Origin: Occallatibacter sp.
GTDB lineage: Bacteria > Acidobacteriota > Terriglobia > Terriglobales > Acidobacteriaceae
NCBI GenBank assembly: GCA_031296165.1
Contig: JARLGF010000157.1
Coordinates: 1 to 33,614, forward strand
Direction of reading: 5' to 3'
DNA length: 33,614 nt
Made by a program: the position numbers and the translations under genes
Notes under the pieces: model-generated
Told to the model about the DNA's origin: nothing
The model's database searches: none
The model's input: the letters and a program-made list of their open reading frames with translations, nothing else
Part shown: one piece after another, positions 33,474 to 33,614 of the stretch
Layout: each line of letters begins with the position of its first letter
How positions within the stretch are numbered: the stretch's first letter is position 1

Positions 33474-33614
33474 ATGGGCAAGGAAAAGTTCGATCGCAGC
33501 AAGCCGCATGTGAACGTGGGAACCATTGGGCACATCGATCACGGCAAGACGACGTTGACGGCGGCGATTACCAAGGTATTGGGCAAGCATAACCCTAAGA
33601 ATGTGTTCCGTTCG
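33474..33614 (+). CDS. tuf: Elongation factor Tu (5' end, cut by window)
   Basis: The first 47 residues of EF-Tu are present. It begins [19 protein letters not shown] and continues with the G1 P-loop [10 protein letters not shown] and [13 protein letters not shown]. The frame is open to the window end, so the gene is truncated by the window and not by mutation. AGGGA lies ahead of the ATG. It completes the rpsL-rpsG-fusA-tuf order. It is missing from the ORF track because it is incomplete. Confidence 0.97.
   Translation, partial: MGKEKFDRSKPHVNVGTIGHIDHGKTTLTAAITKVLGKHNPKNVFRS

Overview
The window is high-GC bacterial DNA that most likely comes from an Acidobacteriota (Terriglobia/Acidobacteriaceae-type) chromosome. 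This rests on two genes of the acidobacterial VWFA-related secreted family, an rpsL-rpsG-fusA-tuf (str) operon, many short mixed-strand operons, and several families of small phased or palindromic intergenic repeats. The taxonomic call is inference; no rRNA gene is present. I see no phage, insertion sequence, CRISPR array or plasmid gene.

Layout. Positions 1-3.1 kb hold a CDP-alcohol phosphatidyltransferase, a secreted glycerophosphodiester phosphodiesterase, a periplasmic thioredoxin-like protein, a small unknown protein and TatA. Positions 3.2-6.7 kb hold an EamA-type exporter directly behind a VWFA protein, with a second VWFA protein diverging from it. Positions 7.0-8.7 kb hold a small ribosome-hibernation-factor-like ORF, tRNA-Cys on the minus strand, and PhzF. 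Upstream of tRNA-Cys on the same strand is a previously unlisted 27-residue Cys-rich ORF followed by an intrinsic terminator. Positions 9.2-16.9 kb are rich in signalling genes: two REC proteins (one ending in a zinc-ribbon-like module), a membrane PIN-TRAM protein, a tandem PilZ protein, a Crp/Fnr regulator, a SYLF protein, a 47-residue membrane protein, and a cysteine-synthase-family enzyme.

Positions 17.0-19.7 kb hold rsmI behind a site-2-protease homologue that has lost its HExxH zinc motif, with rsmD diverging from them. Positions 19.8-29.6 kb form a carbohydrate, envelope and nucleoside block: a GH130-like secreted enzyme, a YegD-like Hsp70, a flavoprotein with atypical codon use, a Tat-exported DUF1680/GH127-like glycosidase behind a membrane SpoIIE-type phosphatase, a nucleoside hydrolase and a lipoprotein. 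Positions 29.65-33.6 kb are the str operon, with a possible promoter about 440 nt upstream of rpsL and a repeat between fusA and the truncated tuf.

The best candidate for an undescribed system is at 7.41-7.79 kb: promoter, Cys-rich leader peptide with four consecutive Cys codons, terminator, then tRNA-Cys(GCA). A segment of the leader coding sequence is exactly complementary to one arm of the terminator. The arrangement suggests transcription attenuation of tRNA-Cys by the supply of charged tRNA-Cys. This is a hypothesis from the sequence alone. Secondary items of interest are the pseudo-site-2-protease, covarying palindromes ending in a GGCACCC-like tail, and inverted pairs of heptamer-phased repeats.
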